Of a DNA stretch of 53,652 bases, positions 41,662 through 49,492 are shown one piece after another. A program made the translations under genes and the position numbers. Position 1 is the stretch's first letter. Every line of letters begins with the position of its first letter. The stretch comes from Saprospiraceae bacterium. Its GTDB lineage: Bacteria > Bacteroidota > Bacteroidia > Chitinophagales > Saprospiraceae. Location: the NCBI GenBank assembly GCA_013360405.1, contig JABWBR010000060.1, positions 1 through 53,652 on the forward strand. The letters run 5' to 3'. Below the pieces are notes generated by a model. It worked only from the letters and a program-made list of their open reading frames with translations, was not told where the DNA came from and did no database searches.

Positions 41662-42917
41662 TGATAAAAACCCTGTCCGCATTACTCCTGGCCGTTGCGT
41701 TGGCATCGTGCACACCGGCGAAAAAAGGAGCTCCGCAGAGCCTGCTCAACGCCGCGCACCTCGATCATCTTTACGAAGAGATACAGGTGGGCGACCGCCG
41801 CCTCGGCGCCGTCTGGATATACTGCGAAGCGCCCGATTACCGGCTTGTGGGCGATGAAGACGAAGGTTTTACCTGCGTAGACGACGTAGCAAGGGCGCTG
41901 GTGTGGTATTGCCGGCAATACGCTTCCACACCAGACGCCGGGGGTCTGGAAAAAATCCGGGAGCTGACGGAATTTTTGCTTTATATGCAGGCCGAAAACG
42001 GCTATTTCTACAACTTCCTGCTGCCGGGCGGAGAGATCAACAAAACCCACCGCAATAGCGAAGCCGTAGCCTCTTGGTGGTCGTGGCGGGCGTTCTGGGC
42101 GCTGTCGGAACTCAACTTGTTGCAAGCGCCCGAATTAAAAGACCTGCAACAAAAAAGCCGCCACGCGATGGATGTTTTATTTACAAAAATGAAACCGATA
42201 TGCGGGGTTGACACGCAACGGGTTTATTTTGAGGGAATTGGCGTGCCCGAATGCCTGGCGGAATTAGGCGCCGACCAGGCGGCAGTAATGATGACCGGGT
42301 TGGCCAACTACTACCGGTTCAATCCCATAGAAGATGCCCGGGTGCTGCTGGTAACCCTCGGCAGTCAATTGCTTCGCGTGCAATACGGCAACGAGGAAAC
42401 GCCGCCTTATTACGCCTTTTTGAGTTGGCAAAACTACTGGCACGCCTGGGGCAACTCGCAGGCCTATGCCCTGCTTTACGCCGGACGTATATTGGATTAC
42501 GCCCCCTTTATTGAGGCTGCGTTGAACGAAGTGCGCTATTTTTATCCTTATTGTATCGAAAAAGGTTATCTGCACGAGTTTAGGTTGGTATTAGAAGAGC
42601 ACCTGATAATACGAGACCCCAAGCCTTTTACGCAGATTGCTTATGATATAAGCCCTATGATCCTTGCGGCTGTTGAAGCTTACCGCATAACAGGTGATAC
42701 GACATACGCTCAAACAGCGGAACGCCTAGCTACCTGGTTTTCGGGCAGCAATCCTGCCGGGCAAGCTATGTATGACCCGGCCACAGGCCGTGGATACGAC
42801 GGCATCGCCCGCGATTCAACCGTGAACCGCAATGCCGGCGCCGAGTCGACTATAGAAGCGCTGCTCAGCTTGCAAGCGATTGAAAAGGTGACGGCAGGGA
42901 ACTGGCTGGGGAGGTGA
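41658..42917 (+). CDS. Lipoprotein with predicted alpha/alpha-toroid fold, possible glycan-active enzyme
   Basis: The 419-residue protein has a lipoprotein signal (lipobox LASC). The mature part is helical with the conserved-looking blocks EDEGFTCVDDVARALVW, LYMQAENGYFYNFL, SWWSWRAFWALSEL, YYAFLSWQNYWHAWGNSQAYAL and NRNAGAESTIEALLSLQ, which suggest an (alpha/alpha)6 toroid like those of several glycoside hydrolases and epimerases. Acid-pair candidates are D87-D88 region and the HAWGNSQ block. It overlaps the GH130 gene, so a role on the same sugar is likely, but the reaction is unknown. The last ten residues (VTAGNWLGR end) are encoded by the first units of a 26-bp repeat array. Confidence 0.78.
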   Translation: MMIKTLSALLLAVALASCTPAKKGAPQSLLNAAHLDHLYEEIQVGDRRLGAVWIYCEAPDYRLVGDEDEGFTCVDDVARALVWYCRQYASTPDAGGLEKIRELTEFLLYMQAENGYFYNFLLPGGEINKTHRNSEAVASWWSWRAFWALSELNLLQAPELKDLQQKSRHAMDVLFTKMKPICGVDTQRVYFEGIGVPECLAELGADQAAVMMTGLANYYRFNPIEDARVLLVTLGSQLLRVQYGNEETPPYYAFLSWQNYWHAWGNSQAYALLYAGRILDYAPFIEAALNEVRYFYPYCIEKGYLHEFRLVLEEHLIIRDPKPFTQIAYDISPMILAAVEAYRITGDTTYAQTAERLATWFSGSNPAGQAMYDPATGRGYDGIARDSTVNRNAGAESTIEALLSLQAIEKVTAGNWLGR

Positions 42918-43176
42918 CGGCACGGAACTGGCTGGGGAGGTGACGGCAGGGAAGCACCTCAGGGGGTGACGGCAGGGAAGCACCTCAGGGGGTGACGGCA
43001 CGGGTGCTCGCCGAGGGGGTGACGGCAGGGAATTGGCTGGGGGGGGGTGACCGCACCGGACGTCACCTCCAAGGATTTTCCCAGGGACGTCACCCCCAAG
43101 GACGTTCCAGGGACGTCACCCCCAAAGATTTTCCCAGGGACGTCACCCCCAAGGACGTTCCAGGGACGTTACTCAA
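42887..43176. repeat. 26-bp tandem array with orientation switch, about 12 units
   Basis: Seven units beginning GGTGACGGCA(G/C)GG start at 42887, 42913, 42939, 42965, 42991, 43018 and 43046. Five units of the inverse word GGACGTCACCCCCAAGG start at 43058, 43085, 43111, 43138 and 43164. Spacing is 26-28 bp. The first unit is inside the upstream gene and the second supplies its stop. GGTGACG and CGTCACC arms can pair across the switch point near 43050. There are no unique spacers, so it is not a CRISPR array. It fills the 271-bp gap before the ATPase gene. Confidence 0.93.
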
Positions 43177-43188
43177 AAAAACAACACC

Positions 43189-44289
43189 ATGGCATCCATT
43201 CGATTTGAAAAGGTCAGCAAAAACTTCGGCAAAGTCAACGTCATCAAAGACGTCGACCTGGAGATACATGACAAAGAATTCATGGTGCTCGTAGGGCCGT
43301 CGGGCTGCGGCAAATCCACGCTATTGCGTATGATCGCGGGTTTGGAAGAGATCAGCTCGGGCCAATTGCGGATAGCCGACAAAGTCGTCAACGACCTGCC
43401 CCCTAAGGATCGCGATATTGCCATCGTATTCCAGAATTATGCCCTGTACCCCCATATGACGGCATATGACAACCTTGCCTTTTGTTTAAAAATAAGCGGT
43501 CTGGACAAAAAAACCATCCGCGAAAAAGTGATGGAAGCCGCCCGGATACTGGAAATCGAACCGCTGCTTGACCGCAAGCCCAAGGCCATGTCGGGCGGGC
43601 AGCGACAGCGGGTGGCCATCGGCCGGGCCATTGTGCGCAACCCCAAAGTATTCCTCTTCGACGAACCCCTGAGCAATCTCGACGCCAAACTGCGCGGCCA
43701 GATGCGCCTCGAAATAGCCCGCCTGCACCAAAAACTGCAAACCACGGTGGTTTACGTTACCCACGACCAGGTAGAGGCGATGACCCTGGGCGACCGCATT
43801 GCGGTGATCAACAAAGGAGAAATCCAACAGATCGACACTCCGTACAACCTTTATAATCATCCAAAAAACCGGTTTGTAGCAGGGTTTATCGGTTCGCCTC
43901 CCATGAATTTTGTCGAGGGCGCTATTGAGAAAGGAGAAAATGGGTTGTTTTTTAAAGATAGATCAAACTCCCTAATGGCTCAACTCGGAAAACGCCAGGC
44001 ATTGGAGGCCTATATCGGCAAAGAAATCACCCTAGGTATTCGCCCCGAACATATCCACGCCCGCCCGGAGAAAGATCAAGCCAATTACGCCTCGTTTGAT
44101 GCCGACATCCAACTCGTAGAACGGCTGGGACACGAGAGTTTCGCCTTTGCCCTGCTCCAAGAAGTACAGTTCACCGCCCGCCTTGCCGCTGAGGAAGCCG
44201 TGGATCCGCCTTGCAAAATGACGCTATGGGTGGATTTGGAGAAAATCCATTTTTTTGACAAGGAGACGGGGGAGGTGATTTCCAATTAG
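43189..44289 (+). CDS. ABC sugar importer ATPase (MsmK/UgpC/MalK type)
   Basis: The 366-residue protein has Walker A GPSGCGKST (36-44), Q-loop VFQNYALYPHM, signature MSGGQRQRVAIGRA, Walker B VFLFDEPLSNLDAKLR, and H-loop VYVTHDQVEAM, followed from about 240 by the TOBE/OB regulatory domain of MalK-type ATPases (GIRPEHI, VERLGHESF). It powers the two permeases encoded 3 kb upstream. It is separated from them by the GH130 and lipoprotein genes and by the 26-bp array, so it may have its own expression level or serve several importers, as MsmK does. Confidence 0.95.
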   Translation: MASIRFEKVSKNFGKVNVIKDVDLEIHDKEFMVLVGPSGCGKSTLLRMIAGLEEISSGQLRIADKVVNDLPPKDRDIAIVFQNYALYPHMTAYDNLAFCLKISGLDKKTIREKVMEAARILEIEPLLDRKPKAMSGGQRQRVAIGRAIVRNPKVFLFDEPLSNLDAKLRGQMRLEIARLHQKLQTTVVYVTHDQVEAMTLGDRIAVINKGEIQQIDTPYNLYNHPKNRFVAGFIGSPPMNFVEGAIEKGENGLFFKDRSNSLMAQLGKRQALEAYIGKEITLGIRPEHIHARPEKDQANYASFDADIQLVERLGHESFAFALLQEVQFTARLAAEEAVDPPCKMTLWVDLEKIHFFDKETGEVISN

Positions 44290-44295
44290 GAAAAA

Positions 44296-45345
44296 CTAAG
44301 CCGTCTTTAATATATCCGACAAAATCTCTTCGATAGACAGCGTAGCCCCGCAGATCACTTCGTCGGAAGCGCCATAATACATCGTTATTTCATCGCCGTC
44401 TACGAGATGGCCGTTGGTGAAGATGACATTGCCGAAAAAGCCGGTTTTTTCGTAATCGGAAGTAGGTTCGAGCAGAGGGTAGTGCGAACGGGCCAACACC
44501 TTTGAGGGGTCGTGGAGGTCGAGCAGAATGGCGCCCAGGCAATACCGATGGTGGGAATCAGCGCCGTGGTAAATTTCAAGCCAGCCTTCCGGCGTTTTGA
44601 TGGGTGCGGCGCCGGCGCCAACCCGCGCGCTATCCCACCAGCCCTCGCGGGTATGCAGGATGCAGTGGTGTTTGCCCCAATGCAATAAGTCGTACGACGA
44701 GGCTACCCAAATGTAATTGCCGCCCAGTCCAATGCCCGACGGGCGATGCAGACAGTAATACTTGCCTTCGACCTTTTCTTCAAAAAGCGCACAATCTTTG
44801 TTGTGGGGCGACAAAATCATGCCCTCTCGTGTAAAATTTCGCCAATTGCGGGTAGACATCAATCCCACGCCCACGCCGTTTTCCGATACCTGCGTATAGG
44901 TGAGGTAGTAGGCCCCCTCAATATGGCTCACCCGACAGTCTTCGATGCCGAATGTTTCCAACATGCCCCGGCCGAATATTTGGGTCGGAAAGTCGGCAGG
45001 TTCGTAAAAGTGGACGCCGTCATCGCTGCACACCAGACGCAGGTGCGAAATAGTAGACAGGTAGGTCTTACCCTTGTAGCCCACCATTCGGCTATCCGAC
45101 AAATCGAGATCGGAGTCGCCTTTTTCAAACTCAAGAATATTAAAATGCCCCTCGCCGTTCATCACAGGAAAAGACACCATCCCTTCCTTCTGTACTGGGC
45201 GTTCAGCCACACGCAACAATAGCCAGGTTTTGTCTTCAAAACGAAAGACGCCTGGATTCAGTACACACTCCACCACCCAGTCGTGCCGGCTGGGTTTGAT
45301 GTCGTTTTTGGTGAGAATTGGATTTTCTGTAAAACGAGTGACCAT
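44296..45345 (-). CDS. GH130-family beta-mannoside phosphorylase or mannosidase
   Basis: The 349-residue cytoplasmic protein from the ATG at 45345 is a second GH130 member. It shows N-terminal NPGVFRFEDKTWLLLRVAERP, the family motif FGIEDCRVS (E135, D136, R138), YYLTYTQVSENGVGVGL, HNKDCALFEEKVEGKYYCLHRPSG, a glycine-rich WDSARVGAGAAPIKTPEGWLEIYHG and the C-terminal YYGASDEVICGATLS. These residues place it near beta-1,4-mannosylglucose or manno-oligosaccharide phosphorylases, which turn oligomannosides plus phosphate into mannose 1-phosphate, though hydrolytic members exist. It is convergent with the ATPase (6 bp gap) and lies downstream of the SusC-like gene, separated by a strong hairpin. 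Confidence 0.92.
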   Translation of the reverse strand: MVTRFTENPILTKNDIKPSRHDWVVECVLNPGVFRFEDKTWLLLRVAERPVQKEGMVSFPVMNGEGHFNILEFEKGDSDLDLSDSRMVGYKGKTYLSTISHLRLVCSDDGVHFYEPADFPTQIFGRGMLETFGIEDCRVSHIEGAYYLTYTQVSENGVGVGLMSTRNWRNFTREGMILSPHNKDCALFEEKVEGKYYCLHRPSGIGLGGNYIWVASSYDLLHWGKHHCILHTREGWWDSARVGAGAAPIKTPEGWLEIYHGADSHHRYCLGAILLDLHDPSKVLARSHYPLLEPTSDYEKTGFFGNVIFTNGHLVDGDEITMYYGASDEVICGATLSIEEILSDILKTA

Positions 45346-45366
45346 AACCGTGAATCGGGATAAAGA

Positions 45367-45421
45367 TTCACACAAGGGCGCAACAAATACATGTATTGCA
45401 TCTGTTGTGCCCCTGTGTGAA
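45367..45421 (-). promoter_or_regulatory. Large intercistronic hairpin
   Basis: TTCACACAAGGGCGCAACA (45367-45385) and TGTTGTGCCCCTGTGTGAA (45403-45421) form a 19-bp stem with one mismatch and one G-U/mismatch pair. The 17-base loop contains a second perfect palindrome, AATACATGTATT (45386-45397). It begins 15 bases after the SusC-like stop and ends 22 bases before the GH130 start. There is no clear U-tract, so it could be a transcript-processing or attenuation element rather than a plain terminator. Confidence 0.7.
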
Positions 45422-45435
45422 AAATGAAATGCTAC

Positions 45436-48400
45436 TTACTGCTTGTTAAACTTCACCGATCCCAGGTTTTTACCGCCCAATATGAAATTGAGCGAATAAA
45501 GTCCCTGCGGATAGTTGCTTACGTTGATCGAAAACTGGCCGCTTGCCACGTCGCTTTGGTTATAAGCGAATGCGTCTACCTGCCTGCCTTGCGTATCAAA
45601 TACGCGCAGCAAGAGCGGTTGGTTGGACGGGAGGCTGTGCCTGACCGTGAGATGTTCGGTAGCCGGGCTCGGGAATACCTGGTCGATGTAGGCATTCACG
45701 AGGTTTACTTCTCCGATACCTGTCGTACCGTTCTGGAAAAGCGCGGCGGCTTCTTCGGCGGTCAACGCTTTATTGTAGATCTTGACATTGTCAAGCGCGC
45801 CGTTGAAATACTGCCCGCCTTCTATCGGGTTATTGCCAAAACCTAAAGGCAAAGCGGTGCTATTGAGTTTGCCCAACGCGGGTTTTCTGTTTGCCTCTAC
45901 GCCGTTTACGTAGATGATGTCATCCGTGCCGTCGTGTACCATGGTGACATACCACCAGAAGCCGATAACCATTTCGTTGCCGTCGCCGCTATACATGTCG
46001 GAGATAAAATTCGGGAATTGCGCGTTGTTGCTGTTGGTGGTCCACACGATTTTCAGGTGTTGGGGCAGCGAGATTTTCCAGCGCTGGTTCCAGTGGCCAA
46101 AGTCGAGCACATAGGCTTCTGCGTCCTGGATATTTTGGCCATCCACTCTGATCCAGAAAGATACCGTAGTATAATCCGATAGCAATTGTACGGCATTAGG
46201 CGCCAGTACGGAATCTTGCATGCCGTCGAATTTGATATTCATGCCACCGCTATTGGGGTGGTCGGGTACTTGAAATACCGGGTTGCCGCCGATGACGCCA
46301 TGATTGGCATAAGGCGTAGCGTCGTTGGCGTTGCCGTCAAAAGGATAGTGGGCCACCAGGCCGGGTTCGGCGGTTACGAGCGGTTCGGTAGTGCTAAGCG
46401 TGAGTTCTGCATACGCCGACACATTGCCGGCCAGGTCGAAAGCAGCCACTTCAAAAGAATACAGGGTGGTGGGCTCGAGGCCTCCTACCAGAATATTGAG
46501 CGTGTTAGCCGGTACCGTGTCGTAAGGTTCGCCGTCGTCCAGGATAATATAACCCGACACCTGGGTGTCATCGGTAGAGGCATCCCAGTTCAGCAATACC
46601 GAGTTGAAGCTGGGTGAACCGCTGAGGTTGCCGGGCACTGAAGGCGGCGTCACGTCGGGCGTTTCGTCGGGGCCGGTGGTTACGTTGAGCGTAGTGGGTA
46701 GCGATTCGTTGCCGGCTTCGTCGACTGCCGTGACGCCAAACTGATATTCTGTCAGCGGGGTCAATTCTGCGAAATAAGCATTGGTAGCCGCAGTGGAAAG
46801 AGCCGATACGCCATCGATGTATACATTGTATGCCGTCACGTTCACGTTATCGATGGCGGGCAGCCACGATAGTTCTACATTGTTGAAAGCTACATTGGCC
46901 GCCAGGTTGAGCGGTGCGTTGGGCGCTTCGTTGTCGCCGCCTGCCGGCGGTTCCGATTGTTCGGCGTACAAAGCGGCGATTGCTGCGTCGTCGAGGGCCA
47001 CGTTGTAGATCTGTACTTCGTCGAGCAAGCCGTCAAACCAGTTGCCGCCGTCTACTACGTTGTAGCCAATGCCGAGCGAATAGGTGGTGTTGTTGAGGGT
47101 GCCTGTTACGTTTTTCTCGGCTACCAAAACACCGTCAAAATAAATCTCGTCTTTGGCGCCGTCGTGTACCATCACCACGTGCGTCCAGGTACCGACGGTG
47201 AGCGTATTGCCGTCGCCGCTATCCATATCGGAGATTCCACCGGTGTAGTTGGTCGTCCACACCGGTTTTCCGTGCGGGGGGAGCGAGATTTTCCAACGCT
47301 CCTGCCAGCCGCCTAGCGACAACAGAAAAGCTTCGCCGTTGCCGGGCAGACTATTTGGTTTTACCCAAAAACTAACCGTAGTATTTGCAGAATTGAGGTG
47401 AGTGCTGGCGGGAGCGGTCACTTCCGACTGGACGCCGCCGCACAACAAGGCGCTTTTGCCATAGCCAAAGCGGTCGGTCGTAAATGCGGCGGTGTATATA
47501 TCGGCATGGCCGCCGAAGTCGGCGCCGTCTAAGCCATTGCCGTCAAATGAATATTGGGCTACTCTGCCATTTGGAATGTTCGGCGCCGTGTTTAGCGTAT
47601 TAAAAAGCGCCGTCACCTGCGCATCGGAAAGCGCCACGTCAAACAGCATTACCTCATCCAGTATGCCGTTGAAAAAGTTGGCGTTATCAATAGGGTCATA
47701 ACCGATGCCCAGGGGATGGGTGCTGGCGTCGATATAGCGAAACAGCAGGTCGGTGCGTCGGAAATTGTTGGCCGAGGCGCCGAGGTAATCGGTGTGGTTT
47801 TGGATGGCTTCCATGCCCGCCAGTGCGGTAATGCGGTGGCCGCCAAAGGTGCGTTGAAAATCGACCGTATTGTTCCACACCAGGGTCTGGTTGAATACCC
47901 GGCCTTCGTTGAGCGAGGTAGGGTCGTAGACGGCGGCGGAGAGGCGTTTTTTAAACAACTTTTCGCGATCAAAAAGGAAGTCACCGCCCAGGGTGGTGCG
48001 CAACTTCAGGTCTTTTAAAATCTCCCACTCGGCAAAGACGTTGCCAAAAAGCCGGTAGCGCTTGATAGTCCAGTCGGTATTTTCCACAAAAACGATCGGG
48101 TTGGCGTTGCCATCGCCAAACAATACCGGATCGCCCAATTCGGAGGTGACGTTAATATACCTCCCGTCGGGGTATTGCGACGGGAATACCGGCGAGGCGA
48201 TAAGCGCGTAGCGCACCCCGCTGAGTTCGTTGCCCTGGCCGAAGCCGTCGCCGGAGCCGTTGATCACTCTGCGGTCGGTATGGGAGAACACCATATTACT
48301 TCCCACTCGAAAGCGATCCCTGCCGATTTCACCGTTAAACCGCACCTGGTATTTGTCGAACGACTGTCCTTTGAAAATACCGTCTTGCGAAAGGTATTCG

Positions 48401-49368
48401 CCGGAGATATAAAAGCTGCTCGTTTCGGCGCCGCCCCGGGCCGACAGCGAATAACGCTGCACGGAAGCGGGGCTGAACATGATATCGAGCCAGTCATTGT
48501 CGGGCAGGGTGTCTAAGATAGCCCGATCGTAGGTAGGCAACTGGTTGACAGGGCTGCGCAGCAGGTTGGCGTTTGTGATGGCTTCGTTGCGAATCGTAAG
48601 GTATTCTTGTTGGGGTAATCTCACGGGTTCCTGTACGCCGCCGTAGGCTTCGAAGCTAAATACCGGCGGGCCCGCTTTTCCTCGCTTGGTGGTGATGAGC
48701 ACCACGCCGTTGGCCGCCCTCGACCCGTAAATTGCCGCTGCCGCCGCATCTTTTAAGACTTCTATTGATTCAATATCGGTAAGCGAAAACATGTTGAGGC
48801 CGCCGGTAGTGGGCACCCCGTCAATGACGTACAGCGGGTTATTGTTGCCCAGCGTACCCACGCCGCGTATGCGCACGGCAATATCGTCGCCCGGCGAACC
48901 CGTAACCTGGGTGACCGAGACGCCCGGCGCCTGGCCTTGTAGCGCCTGGTCGATGCCCACCACCACGAGTCGCTCGATGTCGCGGGCCTTTACCGAAGTA
49001 ATGGCCGAGGCTACATCGCTGCGGATTTCCCGCCGGTAGCCGGTGACTACTACTTCCTGCATCAGCTCCGATTCGGGCGCTAAGGCGACCAGCAACTGGG
49101 CCCTGCCCTGCACAGGAACCTCCTGCGCTTCGTATCCCACATAGCTGAAGATGAGCACCGCATTGGCAGAAGACACCGTAAGCCGGAAGCTGCCGTCCAC
49201 ATCTGTGGTGGTGCCTTTGTCGAGAGTGCCCTTTTCCAGCACGTTGGCCCCGATCAGGGGTTGATTATCTTCTGAAGAGGTGACCACACCAGATACCGTA
49301 AAAACCTGGGCATCAATGTTGTGCAAGAAAAAAAACAGAAATAGGTAAGGGAGGAGAAATCTACTCAT
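45436..49368 (-). CDS. Chimeric SusC/RagA TonB receptor fused to LamG, FN3 and T9SS domains
   Basis: The 1310-residue protein begins as a normal SusC/RagA receptor: signal peptide (1-20), carboxypeptidase-regulatory-like domain (about 22-105, VSGVVTSSEDNQPLIGANV), the SusC linker EVVVTGYRRE, a plug with ALQGQAPGVSV, VRIRGVGT, NPLYVIDGVP, SIEVLKDAAAAAIYGSRAANGVVLITTKRG (about 115-235), then outer-membrane barrel strands to about residue 550. There the barrel, normally another 400-500 residues, stops. The chain goes on in frame with the tail half of a LamG domain (PLGIGYDPIDNANFFNGILDEV), a full LamG (about 603-799), two fibronectin type III domains (816-900, 903-993), a second LamG (1004-1211) and a type A T9SS sorting domain (FPSPATEHLTVRH ... 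YPQGLYSLNF). The halves have incompatible destinations. No SusD gene follows. It is divergent from an AraC regulator. The receptor part is probably not functional. Confidence 0.85.
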   Translation of the reverse strand: MSRFLLPYLFLFFFLHNIDAQVFTVSGVVTSSEDNQPLIGANVLEKGTLDKGTTTDVDGSFRLTVSSANAVLIFSYVGYEAQEVPVQGRAQLLVALAPESELMQEVVVTGYRREIRSDVASAITSVKARDIERLVVVGIDQALQGQAPGVSVTQVTGSPGDDIAVRIRGVGTLGNNNPLYVIDGVPTTGGLNMFSLTDIESIEVLKDAAAAAIYGSRAANGVVLITTKRGKAGPPVFSFEAYGGVQEPVRLPQQEYLTIRNEAITNANLLRSPVNQLPTYDRAILDTLPDNDWLDIMFSPASVQRYSLSARGGAETSSFYISGEYLSQDGIFKGQSFDKYQVRFNGEIGRDRFRVGSNMVFSHTDRRVINGSGDGFGQGNELSGVRYALIASPVFPSQYPDGRYINVTSELGDPVLFGDGNANPIVFVENTDWTIKRYRLFGNVFAEWEILKDLKLRTTLGGDFLFDREKLFKKRLSAAVYDPTSLNEGRVFNQTLVWNNTVDFQRTFGGHRITALAGMEAIQNHTDYLGASANNFRRTDLLFRYIDASTHPLGIGYDPIDNANFFNGILDEVMLFDVALSDAQVTALFNTLNTAPNIPNGRVAQYSFDGNGLDGADFGGHADIYTAAFTTDRFGYGKSALLCGGVQSEVTAPASTHLNSANTTVSFWVKPNSLPGNGEAFLLSLGGWQERWKISLPPHGKPVWTTNYTGGISDMDSGDGNTLTVGTWTHVVMVHDGAKDEIYFDGVLVAEKNVTGTLNNTTYSLGIGYNVVDGGNWFDGLLDEVQIYNVALDDAAIAALYAEQSEPPAGGDNEAPNAPLNLAANVAFNNVELSWLPAIDNVNVTAYNVYIDGVSALSTAATNAYFAELTPLTEYQFGVTAVDEAGNESLPTTLNVTTGPDETPDVTPPSVPGNLSGSPSFNSVLLNWDASTDDTQVSGYIILDDGEPYDTVPANTLNILVGGLEPTTLYSFEVAAFDLAGNVSAYAELTLSTTEPLVTAEPGLVAHYPFDGNANDATPYANHGVIGGNPVFQVPDHPNSGGMNIKFDGMQDSVLAPNAVQLLSDYTTVSFWIRVDGQNIQDAEAYVLDFGHWNQRWKISLPQHLKIVWTTNSNNAQFPNFISDMYSGDGNEMVIGFWWYVTMVHDGTDDIIYVNGVEANRKPALGKLNSTALPLGFGNNPIEGGQYFNGALDNVKIYNKALTAEEAAALFQNGTTGIGEVNLVNAYIDQVFPSPATEHLTVRHSLPSNQPLLLRVFDTQGRQVDAFAYNQSDVASGQFSINVSNYPQGLYSLNFILGGKNLGSVKFNKQ

Positions 49369-49394
49369 GGCGCCACGATTTGATTCACTTTTAG

Positions 49395-49402
49395 CAAATA
49401 TA
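49395..49402 (-). promoter_or_regulatory. Possible -7 element of the SusC-like gene
   Basis: TATATTTG on the minus strand matches TAnnTTTG and would give a leader of about 20 bases. The -33 (CATT at a 19-base spacer) is weak, as expected of a promoter that needs an activator such as the divergent AraC protein. Confidence 0.45.
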
Positions 49403-49447
49403 ACTAACGGCGAGCTCAGTTAATGGTACAATTACGTAAAAGAATGG

Positions 49448-49455
49448 TACTTTTG
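49448..49455 (+). promoter_or_regulatory. Possible -7 element of the AraC gene
   Basis: TACTTTTG matches TAnnTTTG, 38 bases before the AraC start. The -33 at a 19-base spacer (GGTA) is poor. Together with 49395-49402 it forms a divergent promoter pair within a 124-bp gap. Confidence 0.45.
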
Positions 49456-49492
49456 TGAATAGCGATACAAAACACTCTAAAGCCTTCCGATC

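Noticed and set aside
42887-43176. Regularly spaced repeats that could suggest a CRISPR array
   Set aside because: The 26-28 bp period is fully occupied by the repeat itself; there are no unique spacers, the orientation reverses, and no cas gene is in the window.
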